From: Paenibacillus sp. FSL R5-0490
GTDB taxonomy: Bacteria; Bacillota; Bacilli; Bacillales; Cytobacillaceae
DNA length: 64,000 nt
Reading direction: 5' to 3'
Assembly: GCF_001956215.1 (NCBI RefSeq)
Contig: NZ_MRTQ01000009.1
Span: 111,949 to 175,948, forward strand
Part shown: positions 1-10,156 of the stretch, piece after piece
Layout of the letters: each line of letters opens with the position of its first letter
How positions within the stretch are numbered: the first letter of the stretch is position 1
Notes under the pieces: generated by a model
Database searches by the model: none
Told to the model about the DNA's origin: nothing
Seen by the model: only the letters and a program-made list of their open reading frames with translations
Position numbers and translations under genes: made by a program

Positions 1-944
1 TCCGCGAGGAAATGGAAAGAGATCCAAAGGTATTTGTTTTAGGTGAAGACGTAGGTAAAAAAGGTGGCGTATTTAAAGCGACACAAGGACTATATGACAA
101 ATTTGGCGAAGACCGCGTAATTGATACTCCTCTTGCTGAATCAGCGATTGCAGGGGTTGGAATCGGTGCAGCAATGTATGGAATGCGTCCAATTGCAGAA
201 ATGCAATTTGCCGACTTCATTATGCCGGCTGTTAACCAGATTATTTCAGAAGCGGCACGAATCCGCTATCGTTCAAATAATGACTGGAGCTGTCCGATTG
301 TAGTACGTGCACCATATGGCGGCGGTGTTCATGGAGCACTTTATCATTCCCAGTCTGTCGAAGCTGTATTTGCTAATCAGCCGGGACTTAAGATTGTTAT
401 GCCTTCTACCCCTTATGATGTTAAGGGTTTATTGAAAGCAGCAATCCGTGATGAGGATCCGGTGCTGTTTTTTGAACATAAGCGCGCATATCGCCTGATT
501 AAAGGTGAGGTTCCTGATGATGATTATGTGCTGCCAATCGGAAAAGCAGATGTAAAACGCGAAGGTGAAGATATCACGGTCATCACTTATGGCCTATGCG
601 TCCATTTTGCTCTTCAGGCTGCAGAAAGACTTGCTAAAGATGGCATTTCAGCGCACATCCTGGATTTAAGAACGGTTTATCCGTTAGATAAAGAAGCAAT
701 TATTGAAGCTGCTTCTAAAACAGGAAAAGTGCTTCTTCTTACTGAGGATAATAAAGAAGGCAGTATCATGGGCGAAGTTGCTGCGATTATTGCAGAGAAC
801 TGCCTGTTTGAGCTGGATGCACCGATCCAACGCCTTGCCGGTCCTGATGTGCCAGCAATGCCTTACGCTCCAACTATGGAGAAATTCTTTATGGTTAACC
901 CTGATAAAGTAGAAAAAGCAATGCGTGAATTGGCTGAATTTTAA
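1..944 (+). CDS. bfmBAB: Branched-chain 2-oxoacid dehydrogenase E1 beta subunit (5' partial)
   Basis: This is the beta subunit of the thiamine-diphosphate E1 component, which decarboxylates the 2-oxoacids of Val, Leu and Ile and passes the acyl group to E2. The reading frame is open at the left window edge: codons for Arg-Glu-Glu precede the first visible Met at position 12, and family members have about 15 residues before this point. The first residues are therefore missing. Visible family features are VLGEDVG near the start, TPLAESAIAG, the YHSQSVEA segment and a C-terminal transketolase domain ending ELAEF. It lies upstream of the E2 gene, as in the B. subtilis bkd operon. The 130-nt gap to E2 has a GC-rich hairpin (about 1037-1052) without a T-tract. 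Confidence 0.95.
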   Translation, partial: REEMERDPKVFVLGEDVGKKGGVFKATQGLYDKFGEDRVIDTPLAESAIAGVGIGAAMYGMRPIAEMQFADFIMPAVNQIISEAARIRYRSNNDWSCPIVVRAPYGGGVHGALYHSQSVEAVFANQPGLKIVMPSTPYDVKGLLKAAIRDEDPVLFFEHKRAYRLIKGEVPDDDYVLPIGKADVKREGEDITVITYGLCVHFALQAAERLAKDGISAHILDLRTVYPLDKEAIIEAASKTGKVLLLTEDNKEGSIMGEVAAIIAENCLFELDAPIQRLAGPDVPAMPYAPTMEKFFMVNPDKVEKAMRELAEF

Positions 945-1074
945 TAACAACATCTTAGTTAATAAAAATGGAAAGCTCGCAGAGGGTGCGGCTCTCAGGC
1001 TGGACTCCATTCCGGATCAGCTGCACCTGCTGCATGACCCGCAAATTGCGGGCAGCTAGAAGGAGGTTACTCAG

Positions 1075-2406
1075 TTGGCTATTGAACAAATTAAAATGCC
1101 CCAGCTTGGGGAAAGTGTTACTGAAGGGACAATCAGCAAATGGCTGGTTTCCGTTGGAGATAAAGTAAATAAATATGATCCGCTTGCTGAAGTAATGACT
1201 GACAAAGTAAACGCGGAAGTACCGTCCTCTTTCACTGGTGTAATCAAAGAATTGATTGCAGAAGAAGGCGAAACGTATGAAGTGGGCCAGGTGATTTTGA
1301 CAATCGAAACCGAAGGCGGCGGGGAAGCTGCTCAAGCTGCGCCAGCAGAGACAAAAGGAGAGGATAAGACTCCGGCTGCACCTTCAGCCTCAGCGCCTTC
1401 TGCACCAGCGGCACCTGTTAAAGCAGCGGATGCTCCAAAAGGAGTCCGTTATTCACCTGCAGTCTTAAGGCTTTCTCAAGAGCATGGAATCGATTTGAAC
1501 CAGGTGACAGGTACTGGCGGCGGCGGACGCATCACCCGTAAAGATCTTATGAAAATCATTGAGTCCGGAGATATTCCGACAGCTGCAGCAGCTGCGGCTG
1601 CACCGGAAAAGACAGAAGCGCCAGCACAGGAAGTTGCATCTGCACCTTCCCAGCCTGCAGCATCCAAACAGACGGCGCCAGCACCTAATGTACCGGTAAT
1701 GCCAGGTGATGTTGAAATCCCTGTTACCGGAGTGCGTAAGGCGATTGCTGCCAATATGCTCCGCAGCAAACATGAAGCACCTCATGCCTGGACAATGATG
1801 GAAGTGGATGTTACAAATCTTGTTGAGTACCGCAACAGCATTAAAGGGGAGTTCAAGCAAAAAGAGGGCTTTAACCTTACATTCTTTGCTTTCTTCGTAA
1901 AAGCAGTTGCACAGGCCCTTAAGGAATTCCCGCAGATTAATTCCATGTGGGCAGGAGATAAGATCATCCAGAAGAAGGATATCAATATTTCCATTGCAGT
2001 AGCAACAGATGACGCGTTATTCGTTCCGGTCATCAAAGCGGCGGATGAAAAGACGATTAAAGGTATTGGCCGTGAAATTAATGATCTTGCCTTAAAAGTG
2101 CGTACAGGAAAACTGACTTCTGCTGAAATGCAGGGTGGAACTTTCACTGTAAATAATACCGGATCATTCGGTTCCGTACAGTCCATGGGCATTATCAATT
2201 ATCCGCAGGCAGCAATTCTTCAGGTTGAATCCATTGTGAAACGTCCTGTTGTCATGAACAATGGCATGATCGCTGTCCGTGATATGGTTAACCTTTGCAT
2301 GTCACTTGATCACCGTGTACTTGACGGCCTGGTATGCGGACGCTTCCTGCAGCGCGTAAAGGAAATTCTGGAGAACACATCAAAAGAAAATACATCTATT
2401 TATTAA
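1075..2406 (+). CDS. bfmBB: Branched-chain 2-oxoacid dehydrogenase E2, dihydrolipoyl acyltransferase
   Basis: E2 core of the branched-chain 2-oxoacid dehydrogenase complex; it transfers acyl groups from lipoate to CoA, giving isobutyryl-, isovaleryl- and 2-methylbutyryl-CoA. The start is TTG at 1075, chosen for AAGGAGG ten bases upstream and because the protein then begins AIEQIKMPQLGESV. Domains in order: lipoyl domain (about 1-80, lipoyl lysine Lys44 in TDKVN), Ala/Pro linker, E1/E3-binding domain (about 123-160, with GTGGGGRI), second Ala/Pro linker, and the acyltransferase domain with the HRVLDG active-site motif close to the C-terminus. Length (443 aa) fits a single-lipoyl E2. It is the last bkd gene here, followed by a terminator. 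Confidence 0.95.
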   Translation: MAIEQIKMPQLGESVTEGTISKWLVSVGDKVNKYDPLAEVMTDKVNAEVPSSFTGVIKELIAEEGETYEVGQVILTIETEGGGEAAQAAPAETKGEDKTPAAPSASAPSAPAAPVKAADAPKGVRYSPAVLRLSQEHGIDLNQVTGTGGGGRITRKDLMKIIESGDIPTAAAAAAAPEKTEAPAQEVASAPSQPAASKQTAPAPNVPVMPGDVEIPVTGVRKAIAANMLRSKHEAPHAWTMMEVDVTNLVEYRNSIKGEFKQKEGFNLTFFAFFVKAVAQALKEFPQINSMWAGDKIIQKKDINISIAVATDDALFVPVIKAADEKTIKGIGREINDLALKVRTGKLTSAEMQGGTFTVNNTGSFGSVQSMGIINYPQAAILQVESIVKRPVVMNNGMIAVRDMVNLCMSLDHRVLDGLVCGRFLQRVKEILENTSKENTSIY

Positions 2407-2417
2407 TAAGTAAAATG

Positions 2418-2446
2418 ACCGCTGCCCTGCTTGGGGCGGCGGTTTC
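2418..2446 (+). terminator. Terminator after bfmBB
   Basis: A 10-bp stem (ACCGCTGCCC pairing with GGGCGGCGGT, one G-T wobble) lies just after the E2 stop codon and is followed by a short T-rich run. Confidence 0.7.
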
Positions 2447-2604
2447 TTATTGTTCATTGCTTGTTTCTTCTTTGTATACTAAAATAGGTGTATGGATAAT
2501 TTAGAATTTTATTATAATTTTCTTGCGGCAATGTTTCATAAGAGAAACGGGTCCGCTGCCGCATGAGGGGAGGGAACGCTGTCAGCTACAAGGACAGCCT
2601 GATT

Positions 2605-4467
2605 ATGTCATTAAAGAAAATGATTGAAGAAAAATTCCCGCAGCAGACTAATGAAGATTGGGAACAGAGTGCAGAAAAAGCTCTTAAAGGGAAATCCTTA
2701 GAAACATTATCACGAAATACATATGAAAACATAAAATTGAAACCGCTTTATTCCAGAGAGGACCTGACCGAAATACCGTTATCCCAGTATCCGGGAGCAG
2801 AAGACTTCAGAAGGGGTTCATATGCTGCCGGCTACCTGGGAGAGGAATGGAAGGTTGCACAGAAAGTTAGTGCTTCAGCTTCTGAAGAGCTGGCAGATAA
2901 ACTCCTTGCTGCTGTTGCGAAGGGGCAGACAGCGCTGGCTTTCCAGCCAGAACAGTTAACAAACCCAGAGAAGATCAGCATCGCGGTAGGAGAACTTTAT
3001 AAAAAATATCCTTTCAGTGTGGATGCCGGCCAAAGTCACCGTCAATTAATAGAAGAACTTGCGAGATTAAGTGAAAGTGAAAAAATCTCAGGATATATTG
3101 CAGCAGACCCGCTTGCCATTGCTGCTGCAGACAAAATGAACGATCGCTCAATCAATGAGCTATACGAAAATTTGAATGAAACGGCCAATTCGGCAACTGA
3201 ACATATGCCAAGCCTGAAAACCATCATGGTGAATACTGCTGTTTATCACAATGGCGGCGCGAATGCTGTCCAGGAACTTGCTTTTGCACTGGCAGCAGGA
3301 ATAAATCACCTGCAGTATTTTCTTGGAAAAGGCAAAAAGATTGAAGAAATTCTATCCAAAATGCTATTTAAGTTTTCTGTTGGTTCAAACTTCTTTATGG
3401 AGATTGCCAAGCTTCGTGCGGCAAAGGTTTTATGGGGCAAGGTTGCAGAAGTTTATGGAGCTGAGAGAAACAGTAAAAAAATGGTCATTTCAGCAGAAAC
3501 GTCCTCATTTACTAAGTCAGCTTATGATTCTTATGTTAATGTGCTGAGAGCAGGGAATGAAGCATTTGCAGCAGTATTGGGAGGAGTCCAATACCTTCAT
3601 GTCAGTCCATATAATGAACCGGAAGGAGCACACTCTCCTTTTTCGGACCGAATTGCCCGAAACACCCAGCTCATTCTAATGGAAGAGGCGCATCTGCTGA
3701 AGGTCTCTGACCCGGCGGGCGGCTCCTGGTATGTGGAACATCTGACGAATGAACTGATTGATAAAGCCTGGGAGCTTTTCCTTGAGATAGAAGAGCTGGG
3801 AGGAATGGCTGAAGCCCTCCAGACAGGGTGGGTTCAAAGTCAAATTTCTCAAGTTCATGAGAAGAAGCAGAAAGATGTTCATACAAGAAAACAAAGTATC
3901 ATTGGAACAAATATCTATGCTAACCCTGATGAAAAGCCGCTTCAATTAGTGGCCGAAACCATAGAAAACAGCAAGAATGTTATCAAGCCAATCCCGCAGG
4001 TTCGTCTTTCAGAGTCCTTCGAAGGTTTGCGGAGTTTATCTGAAAGATTAAAGGAAAAGGGAATACATCCTCAAGCAGGGCTAATCTGTCTGGGAGAATT
4101 GAAGAATCATAAGGACCGGGCTGATTTTATTGGAGGCTTCCTGGCGCCCGGAGGGTTTGAGGCAGTCAGAAGCGGCTCTATAGAGAACCCGGAAGATGCT
4201 GAAGCATTTATCCAAGAAACAAATTGCAGGCATTATTTTATTTGCGGATCAAACGTCCAATATGACAGCATGGCTGTTCCTTTAATTAAACAACTGAAAG
4301 AAGCTTTCCCGTCAGCTGCAATCTATTTAGCCGGTCTTCCAGAAGAGAGAAAAAGGGCTGAATTTAAAGTTGCTGGAATCAGCGGATACATTCACGTGAA
4401 AAGCGATTGCTATGAAACTCTCTTGACTATGCTGAACGAGATGGAGGTGGCAAACAATGGCCAATAA
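2605..4467 (+). CDS. mutA: Methylmalonyl-CoA mutase small (beta) subunit
   Basis: Non-catalytic partner of MutB in the heterodimeric methylmalonyl-CoA mutase, which interconverts (R)-methylmalonyl-CoA and succinyl-CoA. It has the mutase barrel fold ([17 protein letters not shown] near the N-terminus; [10 protein letters not shown] and [10 protein letters not shown] around the middle) and a C-terminal Rossmann-like domain. That domain lacks the DxHxxG cobalamin motif found in MutB, as expected for this subunit. The start is ambiguous. The frame is open from ATG 2563, which has no good ribosome site; ATG 2605 follows AAGGA by 10 nt and gives [11 protein letters not shown], so it is preferred. 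A strong AGGGGAGGG at 2567 is followed at a suitable distance only by GTC. It overlaps mutB by 11 nt, implying translational coupling. Confidence 0.9.
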   Translation: MSLKKMIEEKFPQQTNEDWEQSAEKALKGKSLETLSRNTYENIKLKPLYSREDLTEIPLSQYPGAEDFRRGSYAAGYLGEEWKVAQKVSASASEELADKLLAAVAKGQTALAFQPEQLTNPEKISIAVGELYKKYPFSVDAGQSHRQLIEELARLSESEKISGYIAADPLAIAAADKMNDRSINELYENLNETANSATEHMPSLKTIMVNTAVYHNGGANAVQELAFALAAGINHLQYFLGKGKKIEEILSKMLFKFSVGSNFFMEIAKLRAAKVLWGKVAEVYGAERNSKKMVISAETSSFTKSAYDSYVNVLRAGNEAFAAVLGGVQYLHVSPYNEPEGAHSPFSDRIARNTQLILMEEAHLLKVSDPAGGSWYVEHLTNELIDKAWELFLEIEELGGMAEALQTGWVQSQISQVHEKKQKDVHTRKQSIIGTNIYANPDEKPLQLVAETIENSKNVIKPIPQVRLSESFEGLRSLSERLKEKGIHPQAGLICLGELKNHKDRADFIGGFLAPGGFEAVRSGSIENPEDAEAFIQETNCRHYFICGSNVQYDSMAVPLIKQLKEAFPSAAIYLAGLPEERKRAEFKVAGISGYIHVKSDCYETLLTMLNEMEVANNGQ

Positions 4468-6649
4468 ACCAGATTTTAAAAGCCTGGATATTCATAAAGT
4501 AAAACAATCAGCAAAGGATGACTGGAAAAGAAAAGCGGAGGAAGAAATCAATTCATCCATCGATCATCTTCTCTTTGAAACAAATGAGAGGATAAAAATA
4601 AAGCCGCTATACACAAACGAAGACCTAAAAGATATGGAGCACTTAAACGATAAGCCGGGGCTTCCTCCATATACAAGGGGGCCTTATTCAACCATGTATG
4701 TGAACAGGCCCTGGACTGTCCGTCAATATGCCGGATTTTCTACTGCAGAGGAAAGCAATGCTTTCTACCGCCGCAATCTCGCCATGGGGCAAAAGGGTTT
4801 ATCAGTCGCTTTTGACCTTGCCACCCATAGAGGCTATGATTCTGATCATCCAAGAGTCGAAGGGGATGTAGGGAAAGCTGGCGTGGCCATTGATTCCATC
4901 CTGGACATGAAGACACTGTTTGATGGGATCCCTTTAGATCAAATGTCTGTATCCATGACGATGAATGGTGCAGTTTTACCTGTTATGGCTTTTTATATCG
5001 TCACAGCGGAAGAGCAGGGAGTAAGCCAGGAGAAGCTTTCGGGAACGATCCAAAATGATATTTTAAAAGAATATATGGTGCGCAACACCTATATCTATCC
5101 GCCGGAAATGTCTATGAAGATCATTGCAGATATATTTGAATACACATCAAAATACATGCCGAAGTTCAATAGCATCAGCATCTCAGGCTATCATATGCAG
5201 GAAGCGGGTGCACCAGCTGATATTGAGCTTGCCTATACGCTCGCAGATGGACTTGAATACGTAAGAACCGGACTTAAAGCCGGAATCGATATTGATTCCT
5301 TTGCACCGAGGCTCTCGTTTTTCTGGGCTATCGGCATGAACTACTTTATGGAAGTGGCAAAAATGAGGGCAGCCCGCTACATTTGGGCAAAAATGATGAA
5401 GACCTTCGAACCCGTTAATCCAAAATCAATGGCGCTTAGAACGCATTCTCAAACCTCAGGCTGGAGCTTGACCGAGCAGGACCCATTCAATAATGTAACA
5501 AGAACTCTTATTGAAGCGCATGCAGCAGCGATGGGGCATACTCAATCCCTTCATACGAATGCATTGGACGAAGCCATCGCATTGCCGACGGATTTTTCAG
5601 CCCGTATAGCGAGAAATACACAGCTGTACCTTCAGGAGGAAACAGGTATCACGAATGTAATTGATCCATGGGGCGGTTCTTATTATGTAGAGGCACTAAC
5701 AGATCAGTTAATCAAGCGAGCCTGGGAGCATATTGAGGAAATCGAGAGTCTTGGCGGAATGGCCAGGGCAATTGAGACAGGATTGCCAAAAATGAGAATC
5801 GAAGAAGCTGCTGCCAGAAGGCAGGCACAAATTGATTCCGGAAAAGAAACCATTATTGGTGTGAATAAATACAGGCTGGAAAAAGAAGAGCCGATTGACA
5901 TTCTGGACATCGACAACACAGCTGTACGATTAAAGCAAATCGAAAAGCTGGAGCGGCTAAAGGCCTCCCGCGATAATGAGAAAGTTGCTGAGGCCCTGGA
6001 GGCTATTACAAAAGCTGCTGAATCAAGGGAAGGCAACCTTCTTGAGCTTGCAGTAAATGCAGCACGGGTTAGAGCCACTCTTGGCGAAATTTCCGAAGCA
6101 ATTGAAAAAGTGGCCAGCCGCCATAAAGCGATTATTCGTTCAATCAGCGGGGTTTACAGTTCTGCTTTTTCCAATGAAGAAGAAATTGCAGAAGTAAAGC
6201 AGATGACAGATGAATTCCTTGAAAATGAAGGAAGAAGACCGCGGATTCTGATTGCCAAAATGGGGCAGGATGGCCATGACAGGGGAGCAAAAGTCATTTC
6301 AACAGCCTTTGCCGATCTTGGTTTTGATGTTGATATCGGCCCTCTGTTCCAGACTCCGGAAGAAACAGCCCTTCAGGCGGTCGAAAATGACGTTCATGTC
6401 ATTGGCATCAGTTCACTTGCTGCAGGCCATAAAACTCTTCTGCCCCAGCTTGCTGCTGAACTGAAGAAACTGGATAGGGAAGATATTATTGTTGTGATCG
6501 GCGGGGTTATTCCGGCACAGGATTATCAATACTTATATGAGCATGGTGCTTCTGCCATTTTTGGCCCGGGCACCGTCATTCCAGTGGCTGCCCAAAAGGT
6601 CATCAGAGAGATATACAGCCGTCTTGGGTACGAGGAAGTGACCCAGTAA
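4457..6649 (+). CDS. mutB: Methylmalonyl-CoA mutase large (alpha) catalytic subunit
   Basis: Catalytic, adenosylcobalamin-dependent subunit converting methylmalonyl-CoA to succinyl-CoA. The N-terminal half is the substrate-binding barrel ([21 protein letters not shown] region, [23 protein letters not shown]). The C-terminal 130 residues form the cobalamin-binding domain with GQDGHDRG, in which His607 would be the lower axial cobalt ligand. The length, 730 aa, matches the family. It overlaps mutA by 11 nt and its stop codon directly abuts the meaB start, so mutA-mutB-meaB should be one operon. Together with bfmB upstream and mce/yqjD 6 kb downstream it links Val/Ile catabolism and propionyl-CoA to the TCA cycle. 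Confidence 0.97.
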   Translation: MANKPDFKSLDIHKVKQSAKDDWKRKAEEEINSSIDHLLFETNERIKIKPLYTNEDLKDMEHLNDKPGLPPYTRGPYSTMYVNRPWTVRQYAGFSTAEESNAFYRRNLAMGQKGLSVAFDLATHRGYDSDHPRVEGDVGKAGVAIDSILDMKTLFDGIPLDQMSVSMTMNGAVLPVMAFYIVTAEEQGVSQEKLSGTIQNDILKEYMVRNTYIYPPEMSMKIIADIFEYTSKYMPKFNSISISGYHMQEAGAPADIELAYTLADGLEYVRTGLKAGIDIDSFAPRLSFFWAIGMNYFMEVAKMRAARYIWAKMMKTFEPVNPKSMALRTHSQTSGWSLTEQDPFNNVTRTLIEAHAAAMGHTQSLHTNALDEAIALPTDFSARIARNTQLYLQEETGITNVIDPWGGSYYVEALTDQLIKRAWEHIEEIESLGGMARAIETGLPKMRIEEAAARRQAQIDSGKETIIGVNKYRLEKEEPIDILDIDNTAVRLKQIEKLERLKASRDNEKVAEALEAITKAAESREGNLLELAVNAARVRATLGEISEAIEKVASRHKAIIRSISGVYSSAFSNEEEIAEVKQMTDEFLENEGRRPRILIAKMGQDGHDRGAKVISTAFADLGFDVDIGPLFQTPEETALQAVENDVHVIGISSLAAGHKTLLPQLAAELKKLDREDIIVVIGGVIPAQDYQYLYEHGASAIFGPGTVIPVAAQKVIREIYSRLGYEEVTQ

Positions 6650-7768
6650 ATGGCAGAGGATAAAAAACCGGAATGGTTTGATGAAGAAAAGGCAGAAAAT
6701 TTTACAAGCACAGTAAGCAGTGGTGTGGATTCAGGTGAGCAGAAGCAGAAATTCGAGAAAATAGGCAGGTTTCAAAAAAAATCTGCCTCTCTGCCGGATC
6801 TTGACGTTCTTGAAGAAGGAATCATGAGTGGCAGCAGACCTGTTCTTGCAAGAGCGATCACTCTGATTGAAAGTAACGCAGAGCATCATTTTCACCATGC
6901 ACAGGAACTCCTGCACAGGCTTCTGCCTCATTCAGGGCGATCGCTCAGGATTGGGATAACCGGAGTGCCGGGGGCAGGAAAGAGCACGTTCATTGAATCT
7001 TTTGGGACATACCTATGTAATGCGGGTTTAAAAACAGCTGTGCTAGCCGTTGATCCAAGCTCAAGCTTGAGCGGCGGCAGCATCCTTGGCGATAAAACAA
7101 GAATGGAGCAGCTATCAAGAAACCCGCGTGCTTTCATAAGACCTTCTCCTTCAGCAGGGAAACTGGGAGGTGTCCACAGAAAAACAAGAGAGACCATGCT
7201 TCTGTGTGAAGCAGCAGGCTTTGATGTTATTCTCGTTGAAACCGTCGGTGTGGGACAAAGTGAGGTCATTGTCAGGGAAATGGTGGACTTTTTTATGCTC
7301 TTAACCTTGACAGGGGCAGGGGATGAATTGCAGGGAATGAAAAAGGGCATTATGGAACTGGCTGATGCGGTAATTGTCAATAAAGCCGATGGAAGCAATA
7401 AGAAATTGGCTGAAAAAACAAAAGCAGAGTATAACCGTATCCTTCACTTTCTTCAGCCAGCTACTAAAGGATGGCAAACGAAAGCTTATACCTGCTCTTC
7501 TGTCTTTAATGAAGGCATTTCTGAGATCTGGAATGTGATCAAAACGTTTGAAAATACGGCAAAGACATCAGGAGTTTTTGAAGAAAGAAGAAGGCTCCAG
7601 ACAAAACAATGGATACACTCCATGATTCTGGATCAGCTTCAGTTCAGCTTTTTTTATCATCCCGACATAAAACCGCTTCTTCCAAAAATCGAAAACGAGG
7701 TCATAGCAGGGAACAGGACTGTTACATCTGCAGTTGAAGAATTGTTTAATGTTTATACAAAAAGATAG
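6650..7768 (+). CDS. meaB: Methylmalonyl-CoA mutase-associated GTPase MeaB
   Basis: G3E-family P-loop GTPase that guards adenosylcobalamin loading and protects methylmalonyl-CoA mutase from inactivation. The Walker A motif GVPGAGKST is near residue 103, with DPSSSLSGGSILGDKTRM (switch region), ETVGVGQSE and the base-recognition motif NKADG following. The N-terminal ~70 residues are acidic and charged and look like an extension beyond the core fold. The ATG immediately follows the mutB stop (TAA-ATG), with a mutB-internal GAGGAAG acting as ribosome site, so translation is probably coupled. Older databases call this family ArgK, but the context supports MeaB. Confidence 0.93.
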   Translation: MAEDKKPEWFDEEKAENFTSTVSSGVDSGEQKQKFEKIGRFQKKSASLPDLDVLEEGIMSGSRPVLARAITLIESNAEHHFHHAQELLHRLLPHSGRSLRIGITGVPGAGKSTFIESFGTYLCNAGLKTAVLAVDPSSSLSGGSILGDKTRMEQLSRNPRAFIRPSPSAGKLGGVHRKTRETMLLCEAAGFDVILVETVGVGQSEVIVREMVDFFMLLTLTGAGDELQGMKKGIMELADAVIVNKADGSNKKLAEKTKAEYNRILHFLQPATKGWQTKAYTCSSVFNEGISEIWNVIKTFENTAKTSGVFEERRRLQTKQWIHSMILDQLQFSFFYHPDIKPLLPKIENEVIAGNRTVTSAVEELFNVYTKR

Positions 7769-7811
7769 AGCTTTCTGTTTCGGGCAGGCTTTTCCTGAAG
7801 GCAAAAAAATG

Positions 7812-7834
7812 GCCAGTGCCTTGCGGGCACTGGC
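7812..7834. other. Perfect hairpin in the meaB-brxB gap
   Basis: GGCCAGTGCC is followed by a short loop and GGGCACTGGC. An A7 run lies on its left side, so it would look like an intrinsic terminator only for minus-strand transcription. On the plus strand no T-run follows. No minus-strand gene was found in the 150 nt to its right, so its role is unclear; it may simply protect the 3' end of the mut operon mRNA. Confidence 0.4.
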
Positions 7835-7993
7835 GAATCTAGGGAGTTTAGGGGTATGGATCTAGCTGTAGTTTTATCTTTCCCCGATAATCCAAAAGCT
7901 AAACTTTTTTATTCAAAAAATTGACTTGATTGTAAAATTTACTGATGTATTGGTATTATGTATATAGTCAGGAGAATTTTTTATTGAGGAGCG

Positions 7994-8437
7994 ATGACTT
8001 TGAATATGGATTTTAATTTATTTATGAATGATGTTGTCAGGCAGGCGCGTCAGGAAATAACACATGCCGGCTTTACGGAATTAACAACACCTCAAGAAGT
8101 GGATGAGTCCCTTAATAAGAAGGGAACTACACTTGTAATGGTGAACTCTGTCTGCGGATGTGCAGGCGGAATTGCCCGTCCTGCAGCCATGCATTCCCTG
8201 CATTATGATAAGCGCCCTGACCATTTGGTTACGGTATTTGCCGGACAGGATAAAGAAGCAACCGAAAAAGCAAGATCCTACTTCACAGGTTATCCGCCAT
8301 CATCACCATCTTTTGCACTTCTAAAAGATGGGGAGCTATGCACGATGATCGAGCGCCACGAAATCGAAGGCCATGAGCCCATGGCAGTCGTCCAGAAACT
8401 GCAGGATGCCTTTGAGAAATATTGCGAAGAAGTTTAA
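7994..8437 (+). CDS. brxB: Bacilliredoxin BrxB (YqiW family)
   Basis: Thioredoxin-fold protein that removes bacillithiol from S-bacillithiolated proteins. The active site is the CGC motif (Cys54 and Cys56) in [14 protein letters not shown], typical of the BrxA/BrxB family. The protein is cytoplasmic, and its length (147 aa) matches B. subtilis YqiW, with nearly identical blocks [23 protein letters not shown] and [17 protein letters not shown] 7994 has GAGG about 6 nt upstream; a second in-frame ATG (7994+12) gives MDFNLF and is also possible. It is monocistronic, with its own terminator, just before the arginine transporter genes as in B. subtilis. Confidence 0.95.
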   Translation: MTLNMDFNLFMNDVVRQARQEITHAGFTELTTPQEVDESLNKKGTTLVMVNSVCGCAGGIARPAAMHSLHYDKRPDHLVTVFAGQDKEATEKARSYFTGYPPSSPSFALLKDGELCTMIERHEIEGHEPMAVVQKLQDAFEKYCEEV

Positions 8438-8448
8438 ATAGCGAAAAG

Positions 8449-8473
8449 GTCCCGAATAACGGGGCTTTTTTTG
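8449..8473 (+). terminator. Terminator after brxB
   Basis: A short GTCCCG / CGGGGC stem with a five-base loop is followed by T7, starting 11 nt after the brxB stop. Confidence 0.75.
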
Positions 8474-8523
8474 TATGAATTTATCTGAATAATTAAACTT
8501 CTGATAAATAATTAAAAACCTTA

Positions 8524-8574
8524 TTGCATAAATATAAAAATCTGTTAAAATTCATTTTAGTGAATATTTATTAA
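8524..8574 (+). promoter_or_regulatory. artPQR promoter with two ArgR-like boxes
   Basis: TTGCAT (8524-8529) and TAAAAT (8546-8551) are spaced by 16 nt and make a sigma-A-type promoter. TGAATATTTATTAA (8561-8574) matches the Bacillus ARG box TGAATWWWWATTCA at 13 of 14 positions and lies at the expected transcription start. A weaker copy, TGCATAAATATAAA (8525-8538), overlaps the -35. Repression by ArgR with arginine is inferred from this arrangement and the transporter downstream. Confidence 0.55.
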
Positions 8575-8618
8575 TAGTTATGCAGAGATTATTCATATTT
8601 TTATAGGGGGAAACAAAA

Positions 8619-9404
8619 ATGAAAAAAGTGATCATGTTTGCATTAAGCATGCTCTTGGTTGGTTTACTAGCTGCATGCGGGACTAGTGAAGATGGTAAAA
8701 GCGGCTCTGGGGAAAGCTCGGATAAAAAGGTTTTAACAATGGGTACGTCAGCGGATTATCCGCCATTTGAATATGTAGATTCAGCAAAAGGGGAAGAAAT
8801 CATCGGCTTTGATGTGGATTTGGCCAAAGCGATTGCTGAAAAATTGGGCTATGAAATCCAAGTGAAGGATATGGACTTTAACGGACTGATCCCTGCACTG
8901 GAAACAAGCCAGGTTGATTTTGTTTTAGCGGGTATGACTCCTACTGAAGAGCGTAAAGAAAACGTTGATTTCAGCGATGTATATTATACAGCGAGCCACA
9001 TGATTGTTTCTAAAAAAGGCAGCGGAATTGAATCATTGGAAGATTTAGATGGAAAAACAATAGGTGTGCAGCTTGCTTCCATTCAGGCAGATAAGGCAGA
9101 AGAAATTGCTGAAACAGTTGATATGACTGTGGAAAACCGCAACCGCATCCCTGAATTAATTCAGGAAATCATGGCAGGCCGATTTGATGCAGCCATGATT
9201 GAAGACACGGTTGCAAAAGGGTATTTTGAAAAAAATAAAGACCTGGCCGGTTTCACAATTGAAGAAGATGAAACAGAGGCAGGTTCGGCCATTGCTTTTC
9301 CTAAAGGCAGTGAATTAACTGAAGAATTCAATGCAGAACTTTTGAAGATGAAAGAAAACGGTGAATTGGAAGAATTGATCGTAAAATGGTTTGATAACAA
9401 ATAA
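8619..9404 (+). CDS. artP: Arginine ABC transporter substrate-binding lipoprotein
   Basis: Extracellular solute-binding lipoprotein of the type-3 (polar amino acid) family. The N-terminal signal ends in the lipobox LLAAC with the lipidated cysteine at residue 20, followed by a Gly/Ser-rich tether. The mature part shows TSADYPPFEYVD, GFDVDLAKAIAEKLG and DFVLAGMTPTEER, which line the amino-acid site in this family. The ribosome site AGGGGG lies 7-8 nt upstream of ATG. It is followed by artQ and artR in the order of B. subtilis yqiXYZ (artPQR), and the ARG box upstream supports arginine as ligand. Specificity is inferred from synteny, not shown by the sequence alone. Confidence 0.9.
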   Translation: MKKVIMFALSMLLVGLLAACGTSEDGKSGSGESSDKKVLTMGTSADYPPFEYVDSAKGEEIIGFDVDLAKAIAEKLGYEIQVKDMDFNGLIPALETSQVDFVLAGMTPTEERKENVDFSDVYYTASHMIVSKKGSGIESLEDLDGKTIGVQLASIQADKAEEIAETVDMTVENRNRIPELIQEIMAGRFDAAMIEDTVAKGYFEKNKDLAGFTIEEDETEAGSAIAFPKGSELTEEFNAELLKMKENGELEELIVKWFDNK

Positions 9405-9418
9405 TTCGCTGGGAATTG

Positions 9419-9452
9419 GCGTCCAAGGCATATCTTCCTTTGGACGCTTTAT
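9419..9452 (+). terminator. Internal attenuator/terminator between artP and artQ
   Basis: GCGTCCAAGG pairs with CCTTTGGACGC (one bulge), followed by TTTATTCTTCTTT. Such leaky hairpins after the binding-protein gene usually give more binding protein than permease; that role is inferred. Confidence 0.6.
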
Positions 9453-9496
9453 TCTTCTTTAGAAAATAAATTACTTACAGAAAGGATGGAAAGATA

Positions 9497-10156
9497 GTGA
9501 ATCTGGATTTTCAGCAGTTCATTCCCTCCCTTCCATATATACTTAAAGGCATTGGTGTCACGCTTCAAATTGTGTCTATGGCAGGCATACTGGGTTTTGT
9601 ATTAGGTATAATTCTATCATTCTTTAAAATTAGCAAATTTAAATTTCTTGGCTGGATTGCGGATGCCTACACATCCGTTTTTAGGGGAACACCTCTTGTT
9701 CTTCAACTGATGCTTATCTATTATGGGTCACCCCAGCTGATCGGATATAAAATTGATCCTTCCACAGCTGCCGTCCTGTCTTTTGGGCTTAATTCAGCGG
9801 CCTATATATCTGAGATCATCAGGGCGGGAATCCTGGCCGTGGATAAAGGCCAAAGTGAAGCGGCAATGGCACTGGGTGTTCCATACAGGCCGGCCATGAT
9901 GGATATCATACTTCCGCAGGCAATGAAAAACATTTTGCCTGCCTTAATGAACGAGTTTATTACTCTTACAAAAGAGTCTGCGATCGTAACAGTCATTGGA
10001 GTAACAGACGTGATGCGCCGGGCTTACATCGTGGGAGGCGAAAAGTTTTCCTACTTCGAACCGATACTGATTGCCGGGCTGATTTATTACATTATGGTAA
10101 TGGTCCTGACTGTGCTTGGCAAAGGAATTGAAAGGAGAATGAGACGCAGTGATTAA
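9497..10156 (+). CDS. artQ: Arginine ABC transporter permease
   Basis: Inner-membrane permease of the HisM/GlnP type, moving amino acid delivered by ArtP. The start is GTG 9497 after GAAAGGATGG. Several hydrophobic membrane segments are evident (about 20-42, 60-80, 85-105, 150-165, 185-210). The EAA loop that docks the ATPase is [25 protein letters not shown] around residue 120, broken here only by its usual variations. The length (219 aa) is typical. The end overlaps artR by 8 nt. Confidence 0.93.
   Translation: MNLDFQQFIPSLPYILKGIGVTLQIVSMAGILGFVLGIILSFFKISKFKFLGWIADAYTSVFRGTPLVLQLMLIYYGSPQLIGYKIDPSTAAVLSFGLNSAAYISEIIRAGILAVDKGQSEAAMALGVPYRPAMMDIILPQAMKNILPALMNEFITLTKESAIVTVIGVTDVMRRAYIVGGEKFSYFEPILIAGLIYYIMVMVLTVLGKGIERRMRRSD

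Noticed and set aside
6928..7398. Long minus-strand ORF opposite meaB (156 codons) and similar frames opposite other genes
   Set aside because: They lie opposite well-supported conserved genes, have no ribosome sites and show no family features.
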